The translations under genes and the position numbers were made by a program. Positions 7,526 through 14,261 of a stretch of DNA of 19,837 nucleotides are shown piece by piece. This DNA comes from DATLCI01 sp035526435 (GTDB lineage Bacteria; Acidobacteriota; Terriglobia; Terriglobales; Acidobacteriaceae). Where the stretch lies: positions 1 to 19,837 of the forward strand of contig DATLCI010000048.1 of assembly GCA_035526435.1 (NCBI GenBank), read 5' to 3'. Position 1 is the first letter of the stretch; every line of letters begins with the position of its first letter. Under the pieces are notes generated by a model. The model saw only the letters and a program-made list of their open reading frames with translations. It was not told the DNA's origin and made no database searches.

Positions 7526-8932
7526 GTGCGGCTGGAACGTTTCGAAGTGCCGGGCCTTTCCCACTACTCCTACCTCGTGGCCAGCGAAGGCCAGGCAGTG
7601 ATCATCGACCCTAAGCGCGACGTCGATACTTACGCTGGTTTCGCCGCAGCTAACAACCTCCGCATCACGCACATCCTGGAAACGCACATCCACGCCGACT
7701 ATGCTTCTGGCGCACGCGAACTCGCTCAGCTTACAGGTGCCGAAATGTGGCTGAGTGCCCATGATACGAGCGAAGACTTCGAGTACCAATTCCCGCATCA
7801 CCCCATGAAAGATGGAGATGAGCTGCGTATCGCAGCGCTTCGATTCGTGGCCTTGCACACGCCCGGACACACCCCCGAACACTTGTCTTTTGCTCTGTAC
7901 GATACGAAGCGCTGCACCGACCAGCCCCTAGCTATTTTTTCCGGGGATTTCGTCTTTGTGGGGTCGCTCGGCCGGCCAGATCTTCTCGGGGAAGCGGCCA
8001 AGCAAAAGCTCGCGGCTTCCCTCTACCAGAGCCTGCATGGAAAATTGAAATCCTTTGGCGACGGGGTGGAGATTTACCCTGCGCATGGCGCGGGTTCGAT
8101 GTGCGGTGCGGGTATGTCAGACCGTCCGCAAACGACCCTGGGATACGAGCGCATGTGCAATGCGTTTTTCCAAGAGAAGGATGAACAAGGATTCATAAGC
8201 CAGATACTAGAGACTGTCCCGCCTTTTCCCGATTACTACCGACGCATGAAGAAAGTGAATTCGGACGGGCCCAAAATATTAGGGCCGCTTCCCGGCGGAA
8301 AATCGCTAACCACGGATGAGGTGCAGGCAGCTATTGGAGCCGGCGCTATGGTGCTCGATCTGCGTCGCCCAGAGGCTTTCGGGGGCGCGCACATACCGGG
8401 CTCGATCAATATCGGCGCAGGTCCAAGTCTTTCTACGTGGGCCTCATGGCTGTTGCCATACGAGACTCCCATCATTCTGGTGGGAGATGCGGCCACCGAT
8501 CATGAGCAGGCACGTCGGTCGCTGATTCGCGTCGGTCTCGACGATATAAGCGGATCCCTTAAGGGAGGAGTAACCGCGTGGATCGAAGCTGGACTTCCTC
8601 AGGCCCACCTACCCCAGATCTCCGTAGAAGAGCTCCTGCAAAAGAAAGAGAGCTACGTGCTGGACGTTCGAGGAGACACGGAATGGAACGGCGGCCACAT
8701 CGATGGCGCCCAGCACCTAATGGCAGGCGAAATACCTAAGCGCCTGAGTGAGGTTAAGCAGGGCAGGGAAGTGCACGTGATCTGCGGCAGTGGATACCGT
8801 TCTAGCGCGGTGGCGAGTCTGCTGCGGAGGCGTGGCACTCAGGCGGTGTTTAACGTGGTCGGCGGGATGACTGCCTGGAACAAGCGAGGATTGCCTGTGG
8901 CTAGGCAGGCCGGCGCCACTTGCGCACGCTGA
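7526..8932 (+). CDS. CstB-like persulfide dioxygenase with two rhodanese domains
   Basis: A 468-residue protein with a GTG start preceded by GAGGTG (7516-7521). Domain 1 (about 1-250) is a metallo-beta-lactamase fold: THIHADY (His54, His56, Asp58), HTPGH (His115) and FSGD (Asp141), the mononuclear-iron ligand pattern of persulfide dioxygenases. A cysteine in GSMCGAG (Cys193) matches the extra cysteine of S. aureus CstB. Domain 2 (about 265-350) is rhodanese-like but has no cysteine in the active-site loop (ILVGDAATDHEQA), so it is a pseudo-rhodanese. Domain 3 (about 360-460) is a full rhodanese with Cys420 in CGSGYRSS. The same order, dioxygenase, pseudo-rhodanese, rhodanese, is known in CstB, which turns persulfide/sulfide into thiosulfate. 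HxHxDY instead of HxHxDH is a deviation to note. Probably co-transcribed with msrA. Confidence 0.88.
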   Translation: MRLERFEVPGLSHYSYLVASEGQAVIIDPKRDVDTYAGFAAANNLRITHILETHIHADYASGARELAQLTGAEMWLSAHDTSEDFEYQFPHHPMKDGDELRIAALRFVALHTPGHTPEHLSFALYDTKRCTDQPLAIFSGDFVFVGSLGRPDLLGEAAKQKLAASLYQSLHGKLKSFGDGVEIYPAHGAGSMCGAGMSDRPQTTLGYERMCNAFFQEKDEQGFISQILETVPPFPDYYRRMKKVNSDGPKILGPLPGGKSLTTDEVQAAIGAGAMVLDLRRPEAFGGAHIPGSINIGAGPSLSTWASWLLPYETPIILVGDAATDHEQARRSLIRVGLDDISGSLKGGVTAWIEAGLPQAHLPQISVEELLQKKESYVLDVRGDTEWNGGHIDGAQHLMAGEIPKRLSEVKQGREVHVICGSGYRSSAVASLLRRRGTQAVFNVVGGMTAWNKRGLPVARQAGATCAR

Positions 8933-9036
8933 GGCGCGTTTGAGAATTGTTGTGGTTTAAACGGTGTGCGTGAAGTTTCCGCATCTAACGCAGTAAGATC
9001 AACATTTCGCTGTGTCGGGCCTGTCAGGAAAGAACT

Positions 9037-10098
9037 GTGAAAGTCGCTGAAGTCCTTAATGCATGGGCGTACATCCTTCGTGGGCGTAAGCCTTCGCTCT
9101 CGATCGAGATCACCCGGGAATGCCCGCTCCGCTGCCCCGGCTGCTATGCGTACGAAGAAGGTCATCTTGGCGCCGGCGGCCCCGGTCTGCGTTCGCTCGC
9201 CGATTTCAAAGGCGCTGAGCTGGTGGCGCGGACGCTGAAGATCGTTGATGCCTACAAGCCATTGCATCTATCCATCGTCGGTGGGGATCCGCTGGTCCGC
9301 TATCGCGAAGTGACTGAGCTCCTGCCGCAACTGGAAGCCCGCGGCATCCATGTGCAGATCGTGACCAGCGCCTTCCGGCAGCTCCCACTGGAGTGGGGGA
9401 AGATCAGCAGGTTGAACGTTTGTGTTTCGGTCGACGGCTTGCAGCCAGAGCACGATGCCCGCCGCAGCCCTGCGACTTATGAGCGCATCCTCAAGAACAT
9501 TAAAGGATTTCCCGCCATCAGCGTGCATTGCACATTGACATCGCAGATGATGAGGCGACCGGGCTACCTGGATGAATTCACAGGATTCTGGTCGGCGCAG
9601 ACGGAAGTCAAACGTATCTGGTTCAGTATTTTTACTCCGCAGCGCGGGGCGACTGATCCGGAGATACTTAATCCAGCCGTCCGCGGTCAGGCGGTGCAGG
9701 AACTTTTGCAGCTAAGGAATCTGTATCCCAAGATTGATATGGATGAAGGCCTGATCCGGCATTTCGAGCGGCCTCCTGCATCACCCGAAGAGTGCATCTT
9801 TGCCCAGACCACCGCTACTTTGTCCGCGGACCTCAAAACTGCCATTACGCCCTGCCAATTTGGCGGCAATCCCGATTGTAGCCAGTGCGGATGCATGGCG
9901 TCCGCCGGATTAGCCAGGGTGGGAACCGTGAAAGTGGCCGGACCCCTCACCGCCGGGCACCTTTTCCGGTTGTCGAACCAGATCGGAAAGGGAATGGCAA
10001 AGGTGTTGCCGCCCATTCCGATGCCGAAGTTCGATCCGCTCCCCGCGCCACCTCTCGTACAACTGGCTACCGTAGCGAAAGATGTTGGCGCCGGTTAA
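9037..10098 (+). CDS. Radical SAM protein of unknown function
   Basis: A 353-residue radical SAM enzyme. The cluster motif is C29-x3-C33-x2-C36 (ECPLRCPGCYAYEEG), followed by the SAM-contacting GGDP motif (82-85), VSVDG and the expected alternating beta/alpha pattern to about residue 220. The C-terminal part has Cys253, Cys273, Cys281, Cys284 and Cys286 (CQFGGNPDCSQCGC), which could bind an auxiliary cluster as in SPASM/Twitch enzymes, although spacing differs from the textbook SPASM pattern. Start is GTG 9037 with AGGAAAG upstream. No peptide precursor or partner gene is seen in either flanking gap. It lies upstream of the Fur-like operator and TonB receptor but is separated from them by 156 bp. 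I do not recognise its substrate; similar proteins are, to my memory, common in Acidobacteriota. Confidence 0.9.
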   Translation: MKVAEVLNAWAYILRGRKPSLSIEITRECPLRCPGCYAYEEGHLGAGGPGLRSLADFKGAELVARTLKIVDAYKPLHLSIVGGDPLVRYREVTELLPQLEARGIHVQIVTSAFRQLPLEWGKISRLNVCVSVDGLQPEHDARRSPATYERILKNIKGFPAISVHCTLTSQMMRRPGYLDEFTGFWSAQTEVKRIWFSIFTPQRGATDPEILNPAVRGQAVQELLQLRNLYPKIDMDEGLIRHFERPPASPEECIFAQTTATLSADLKTAITPCQFGGNPDCSQCGCMASAGLARVGTVKVAGPLTAGHLFRLSNQIGKGMAKVLPPIPMPKFDPLPAPPLVQLATVAKDVGAG

Positions 10099-10174
10099 TA
10101 CCTGACTCCATTGGACCAACAGGTCTTGCCTTCCAAGCCGTTTTCTTGCCCATTTAAAGTTTTTATGATTTGAA

Positions 10175-10193
10175 AATGAAATTCAATTTCATT
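10175..10193. promoter_or_regulatory. Fur-box-like perfect palindrome 1 (9-1-9)
   Basis: AATGAAATT-C-AATTTCATT is a perfect 9-1-9 inverted repeat. The classical Fur box has the same 19-bp, 9-1-9 geometry and similar A/T-rich hexamers around a GA. It lies about 60 bp before the TonB receptor ATG and covers where the -35 of the TAGAAT promoter (10200-10205) would be. Regulation by Fur or a related regulator (Zur, Mur) is an inference from shape and context. Confidence 0.6.
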
Positions 10194-10199
10194 GTCTGG

Positions 10200-10205
10200 T
10201 AGAAT
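10200..10205 (+). promoter_or_regulatory. Candidate -10 box (TAGAAT) for the TonB receptor gene
   Basis: TAGAAT lies between the two palindromes and 49 nt before the ATG at 10255. No strong -35 is seen at 16-18 bp, which would fall inside palindrome 1. If correct, a repressor on palindrome 1 would block the -35 area and one on palindrome 2 the -10 and start point. Confidence 0.35.
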
Positions 10206-10240
10206 TGAAATTGAAAATGAATTTCAATTTCAATTTCAAT
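10203..10240. promoter_or_regulatory. Fur-box-like palindrome 2 built of repeated hexamers
   Basis: A perfect 14-bp inverted repeat (arms 10203-10216 and 10222-10235) with a 5-bp centre ATGAA. Each arm is made of repeating GAAATT/AATTTC units, and a further TTTCAAT copy extends the right side to 10240, giving a run of forward hexamers facing a run of reverse hexamers. Fur sites are often arrays of such units, letting two or more dimers bind. It ends about 15 bp before the ATG of the TonB receptor and so overlaps the likely leader. Confidence 0.6.
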
Positions 10241-10254
10241 ATGGTGAAGTCACT

Positions 10255-12576
10255 ATGATTCGTTCCGCGCTCCGCCTCATCTCCCTTTGCCTCTTCTTTT
10301 TCTCGCTTCCTGGACTCCTATTCGCACAAATCCTGGTCAACGTACAAGGAACCGTCACGGATTCAACGCAAGCAGTGGTTCCGGGTGCTCGAGTGACGTT
10401 GATGGACAGCAATGTAACCCGCACCGCTGTGGCTGATAAACTAGGCCGCTTTCGCCTCGAGAATGTCCCGGAAGGATCTTATGAGTTGAGGATCGAGGCG
10501 CGGGATTTCGAGGCCAAGTCGCAACGCATCGTCGTCTCCCAAGACAAGGCGATCCTAGCCGAGGTGGAATTAAAGGCGGCCGGGGTCACGGAAGTGATCA
10601 CAGTTACGGCCGAGGCGATTTACACGGAATCTCAGGCCTCCAGCGCCACTAAGACGGATACGCCTCTGCGCGATATTCCCCAATCTATCGCCGTGGTCAA
10701 CCAGGAGCTCATACGGTCGCAAAATGCGTTGTCGATGCAGGATGCGGTGCGCAATGTAAGCGGTGTGAGCGTTCACCTTGGAGAAGGCCGTCGCGACCAG
10801 GTATTCATTCGCGGATTCAGCGCGCTCAACGATAACTTAGTCGATGGAGTTCGCGACGATGCTCCCTATTACCGGGACCTTTGTAGCTTGGAACGGATCG
10901 AGGTCATCAAGGGTCCGGCGGCGGTGCTGTACGGTCGAGGGTCGTCCGGCGGGATTGTAAATCGCATTCTGAAAAAGCCGGAGTCTGAGGCACTGGCGGC
11001 GGAGCTGTCCACCACTTTCGGCAGCTACGGCGCCAAGCGCTTTACTGCCGACTTCAGCACTGCGGCCTTGAATCGGACCTTACTGTTGCGGCTGACGGGC
11101 GCTTATGAAAAGAGCGGCAGCCATCGTCATGCCTACTATTTAGACCGTTACGACGTAGCTCCCTCGGTCTTGTGGAAGCCGAGTTCCAAGACCCAAGTGC
11201 TTTATCAGTTGGAACGCCTGTTCGATGATCGCCTGCCTGACCGTGGCGTTCCTTCAGTGAACGGACGACCCGCCGACGTCGAAATTGGCACCTATTATGG
11301 CTATCCGGGTGACGATTTTTTGCGCAACAAGGTGACTTCACACTCGCTCAAGGCCGAGCACCTGTTCAGTCGATGGACGTTCCGAAATGTCTTCCATGCT
11401 ACGCGATACGACAACCTGTTTTCGAACACGCAGCCGAATGGCATAACCATCAGTAGCGGAAAAACATTCGTAAAGCGGCAGCAGTACAATTCGGATTCCG
11501 ATCAAGACAACTATTTCAATCAGACTGAGGCGCTCACCAACCGGTCGTTTGCCGGAATGGGTCACACGCTACTGTTGGGAGCCGAGTACGGCTTCCAGCG
11601 CAAGGATTCGGTGCGGTTCGACGGGATCGCCTCGAACGTGGCTTTAATCGATCCTGTTCTGAGCCGGCCGACATATTCGACGGTGCCCGCTAACAACAAT
11701 CTCTTTAGCGGGATTGTTGGAGCGGCATATGCACAAGACCAGATCGACATTGCGAATCATTGGAAAGCCACGATCGGGATCCGCTTTGATCATTATCGGC
11801 AGGAGTTGAATGATCGTACGCTTGCGAATCGTGATTTAGCCCGGACCGACCGCGCTTGGAGTCCGCGTGCAGGTTTGGTTTATCAGCCCACTGGCTGGGC
11901 CTCAATCTACAGCAGTTATAGCCGGTCTTTCCAGCCCTCCGGCGAAGGACTTTCGCTGGCGACGAACAATGAAGACTTGAAGCCGGAGGTCACTCAAAAC
12001 TACGAGCTGGGCTCTAAGTTCGACTTTCTTTCAGGACGCATTTCTACCAACGTGGCCGTCTTCCGCTTGGAGCGTACCAATGTTAAAACGACAGATCCTC
12101 TGAATCCCACCAAGCTCGTTTTGGTGGGGGAACAGAAAACCGACGGTGTCGATCTCAACTTCTCCGGGCGAATCACTCGCGGCTGGAATGTGTATGCCGG
12201 CTATGCACTCTTGTCTACTCGTGTTGTGCGGTCCAATACGATATCCAGCGGTGTGCTCACTGAGGGAAAGCGCGCCGCTTTCATCCCTTTGCATAGCGGA
12301 AATATTTGGTCTACCTACAGTTTCAACAATGGCTTCGGAGTGGGTGGTGGCCTGATCTACAACGGCGACCGCTTTACGGGAAACGACAATACGGTCACCC
12401 TGCCGGAATATATTCGCTTGGACGCGACCGCGTTTTATAAGCATCGCCACTTTGATGTAGTGCTTAATCTCAGGAATGTTACCCACCTCACCTACTATGA
12501 AAGCGCGCACAACAATTCGCAGATTTTTCCGGGTGCGCCCATAAACGGAGCACTGACGCTGCGTTATCGCTGGTAA
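10255..12576 (+). CDS. TonB-dependent siderophore-type outer membrane receptor
   Basis: A 773-residue receptor. ATG 10255 is chosen because it gives a clear signal peptide (MIRSALRLIS, hydrophobic core, cleavage after LLFA at residue 24) with GGTGA upstream; the frame runs up to TTG 10192 but those residues are encoded by the operator repeats. Residues about 28-110 form a carboxypeptidase-regulatory-like beta domain, EVITVTA (113-119) resembles a TonB box, then the plug (LRDIPQSIAVVNQELI, IRGFSALNDNLVDGVRDD, ERIEVIKGPAAVLYGRG) and a 22-strand-type barrel ending in LTLRYRW with a terminal aromatic. The plug wording is that of ferric-siderophore receptors (FhuA/FpvA class). It should import an iron chelate across the outer membrane with TonB-ExbBD, encoded elsewhere. 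The Fur-like operator supports iron control; the exact ligand is unknown. Confidence 0.93.
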   Translation: MIRSALRLISLCLFFFSLPGLLFAQILVNVQGTVTDSTQAVVPGARVTLMDSNVTRTAVADKLGRFRLENVPEGSYELRIEARDFEAKSQRIVVSQDKAILAEVELKAAGVTEVITVTAEAIYTESQASSATKTDTPLRDIPQSIAVVNQELIRSQNALSMQDAVRNVSGVSVHLGEGRRDQVFIRGFSALNDNLVDGVRDDAPYYRDLCSLERIEVIKGPAAVLYGRGSSGGIVNRILKKPESEALAAELSTTFGSYGAKRFTADFSTAALNRTLLLRLTGAYEKSGSHRHAYYLDRYDVAPSVLWKPSSKTQVLYQLERLFDDRLPDRGVPSVNGRPADVEIGTYYGYPGDDFLRNKVTSHSLKAEHLFSRWTFRNVFHATRYDNLFSNTQPNGITISSGKTFVKRQQYNSDSDQDNYFNQTEALTNRSFAGMGHTLLLGAEYGFQRKDSVRFDGIASNVALIDPVLSRPTYSTVPANNNLFSGIVGAAYAQDQIDIANHWKATIGIRFDHYRQELNDRTLANRDLARTDRAWSPRAGLVYQPTGWASIYSSYSRSFQPSGEGLSLATNNEDLKPEVTQNYELGSKFDFLSGRISTNVAVFRLERTNVKTTDPLNPTKLVLVGEQKTDGVDLNFSGRITRGWNVYAGYALLSTRVVRSNTISSGVLTEGKRAAFIPLHSGNIWSTYSFNNGFGVGGGLIYNGDRFTGNDNTVTLPEYIRLDATAFYKHRHFDVVLNLRNVTHLTYYESAHNNSQIFPGAPINGALTLRYRW

Positions 12577-12591
12577 GGAAGGGCTGCCGTG

Positions 12592-12597
12592 TAGAAT
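12592..12597 (+). promoter_or_regulatory. Candidate -10 box at leaderless distance (methyltransferase)
   Basis: TAGAAT ends 7 nt before the GTG at 12605, so a transcript would start at or next to the start codon. No Shine-Dalgarno is present at a useful distance; the only AAGGAAGG is about 20 nt away. No -35 is recognisable. Co-transcription from the TonB receptor promoter, 28 bp upstream, is also possible. Confidence 0.3.
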
Positions 12598-12604
12598 CGC
12601 TGCG

Positions 12605-13348
12605 GTGGCAGAAAAACTACATTTCAACCCGGTAGCAGGCGCATATGCCGCCTATCGTCCCACGTATCCGCCGGAGCTGCTGGAGTACCTCGGCGGGCTT
12701 CCACAGCAACGCCTGGTGGCCTGGGACGTCGGGTGCGGTTCCGGGCAGCTTTCCATCCCGCTGGCCCAGCACTTCAAACAAGTGATCGCCACTGATGCCA
12801 GTCCTGAGCAGGTGGCCAAGGCACATTCCCACGAGCGAGTGCGGTATTCCGTTGTGCCTGCCGAAGCCAGTGGACTGCCCGCGGACTTCGTAGATCTGGT
12901 CGTCGCGGCGCAGGCTGCACATTGGTTCGATCTCCCGCGTTTTTACGCAGAGGCCAGGCGGGTTGCTCGTCCGGGATCGATCATTGCGTTGATCAGTTAC
13001 GGAAACCTGGAGATGGACGGTTTCCTTCACGACCTGATACGGGTGTTCACTTTCGCAACCTTGAAGGAACACTGGCCGCCGGAGAGAAATTTTGTGAATG
13101 ACGGATATGCATCACTCCCGTTTCCATTCGAACAGCGGCAGCCACCGGCCTTGGCTATCGTCAAAGACCTATCGCGCGAAGCGCTGCTGGGGTACATCCA
13201 CACCTGGTCCTCAGTCAGCGATCTGCGCCGAAAAGGGAAGGGTGAGGTGCTGGCGAAATTTGAAGCCCAGTTGAAGGAATTGTGGGGCGAAGAAAAAGAG
13301 CGTGAAGTACGTTGGCCCATCTCGATGCGCGTAGGTAGCCTGCGTTAG
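12605..13348 (+). CDS. Class I SAM-dependent methyltransferase
   Basis: A 247-residue methyltransferase. The N-terminus FNPVAGAYAAYRPTYP is typical of the Methyltransf_11 subgroup that includes yeast trans-aconitate methyltransferase. Motif I is DVGCGSGQ (41-48), the acidic residue binding the SAM ribose is Asp64 (IATDAS), and QAAHWFDLPRFYAEARRVARPGS is the usual motif III/IV region. Start is GTG. The small-molecule substrate is not evident. It follows the TonB receptor by 28 bp on the same strand, and its stop TAG directly abuts the hemQ stop on the other strand. Function beyond SAM-dependent methylation is unassigned. Confidence 0.88.
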   Translation: MAEKLHFNPVAGAYAAYRPTYPPELLEYLGGLPQQRLVAWDVGCGSGQLSIPLAQHFKQVIATDASPEQVAKAHSHERVRYSVVPAEASGLPADFVDLVVAAQAAHWFDLPRFYAEARRVARPGSIIALISYGNLEMDGFLHDLIRVFTFATLKEHWPPERNFVNDGYASLPFPFEQRQPPALAIVKDLSREALLGYIHTWSSVSDLRRKGKGEVLAKFEAQLKELWGEEKEREVRWPISMRVGSLR

Positions 13349-14185
13349 CTATTCGAGGGCTTTCTCCAACTCCGCAGCGAGCAGGCGAACGCCCACATAG
13401 AACGAACCAAACGCCGCGTAAACCGCACTGACCTCGTCAAAACGCATCTCGTAGATCAATTTCTTGAAGATGACGGGATCGTCCGCGAACAGATCCACAC
13501 CCCACTCCCAATCATCGAGGCCGATGGAACCGGAGATGATCTGTTTCACTATCCCAGCGTATCGCCGGCCGATCAATCCGTGTTCGTGCATCTGGCGCTG
13601 TCGCTCCTCGAGCGGTAGGGTATACCAGTTGATGTTTTCGCCCCGCTTCCGGTCCATAGGATAGAAGCAGGCGTATTTGTTCGCTGGGATCTCGGGATAA
13701 AGTCGTGAGCGCATCGCCTCGCGTTGACGACCCAGCACTTCATCCACTGCCGCCGCCCATTCTTCAGATCCGGGGGCAATGCCGCGTTCAATCAATGACT
13801 CGTAGGTCTTAACCGTGGATTCATATAGCCCCAACTCCACCACCGACACATAGGAAGTCGTCTGCTCCAAATAATCGAAGAGCTTGAGCTGGAAAAGTTC
13901 GGTCTCAAGCGCACTGAGTTCGGCGAATGAATGACGGAAGTGGACGAACAGTAAGTCCCCTTTGTGGCCTAACAGGGAATAAAGCGCACTCTGACGGCCC
14001 GTTGCCGCCTCCATCGTCGCCAATGCCGCGGCAGCTTCCCGCAAGATCGAATTCCGCTGAACAGCCTCGAGCCTCTTCCACTCCGGCCAACGAACTTTGA
14101 ACATCTGATGGAGGACGCTGGCCCCTTCGATCGTGAGGGGCATTTGTGGCAGCGCAGCCTGGGTCTTGGGGATGGAGGACTTCAT
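13349..14185 (-). CDS. hemQ: Coproheme decarboxylase HemQ/ChdC
   Basis: A 278-residue chlorite-dismutase-fold protein of the coproheme decarboxylase class. The catalytic tyrosine is Tyr175 in CFYPMDRKRGENINW, the proximal haem histidine is His202 in MHEHGLIGRRYAG, and the C-terminal GSIGLDDWEWGVDLFADD and MRFDEVSAVYAAFGSF segments are family hallmarks. The Arg typical of true chlorite dismutases is not the feature here; the YPMDK-like wording is HemQ. It converts iron-coproporphyrin III to haem b, the last step of the coproporphyrin-dependent pathway, in the cytoplasm. The ATG at 14185 has no Shine-Dalgarno but a TACAAT 7 nt upstream. It is separated from the upstream M3 peptidase gene by a terminator, so it is probably its own transcription unit, opposite an iron-uptake receptor. 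Confidence 0.95.
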   Translation of the reverse strand: MKSSIPKTQAALPQMPLTIEGASVLHQMFKVRWPEWKRLEAVQRNSILREAAAALATMEAATGRQSALYSLLGHKGDLLFVHFRHSFAELSALETELFQLKLFDYLEQTTSYVSVVELGLYESTVKTYESLIERGIAPGSEEWAAAVDEVLGRQREAMRSRLYPEIPANKYACFYPMDRKRGENINWYTLPLEERQRQMHEHGLIGRRYAGIVKQIISGSIGLDDWEWGVDLFADDPVIFKKLIYEMRFDEVSAVYAAFGSFYVGVRLLAAELEKALE

Positions 14186-14192
14186 CTGCAGT

Positions 14193-14198
14193 ATTGTA
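14193..14198 (-). promoter_or_regulatory. Candidate -10 box at leaderless distance (hemQ)
   Basis: On the minus strand TACAAT ends 7 nt before the hemQ ATG, with no Shine-Dalgarno between or just upstream. The spacing equals that before the methyltransferase GTG. The -35 region is weak (best TTCATT, 16-bp spacer) and overlaps the terminator of the M3 gene. Confidence 0.35.
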
Positions 14199-14218
14199 GC
14201 GGGAAGCCGCTAGCAATG

Positions 14219-14244
14219 AAAAAGGCGGTCCGAAACCCGCCTTT
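14219..14244 (-). terminator. Rho-independent terminator of the M3 peptidase gene
   Basis: On the minus strand a perfect 8-bp stem AAAGGCGG / CCGCCTTT (arms 14244-14237 and 14228-14221) with an 8-nt loop is followed by a run of five T (14223-14219, partly within the stem). It lies 17 bases after the M3 stop and before hemQ, so it ends the peptidase transcript. Confidence 0.75.
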
Positions 14245-14261
14245 CCATTTCTGTCGCAGCA

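Noticed and set aside
7097..7882. 261-codon open frame antisense to msrA and the CstB-like gene
   Set aside because: It spans two well-conserved genes on the other strand and shows no family features.
10192..10254. N-terminal extension of the TonB receptor from TTG 10192
   Set aside because: The added residues are encoded by the palindromic operator and would precede a normal signal peptide; ATG 10255 is the better start.
12031..12627. 198-codon open frame antisense to the TonB receptor end
   Set aside because: It crosses the receptor barrel and methyltransferase start, both conserved; no protein-like motifs.
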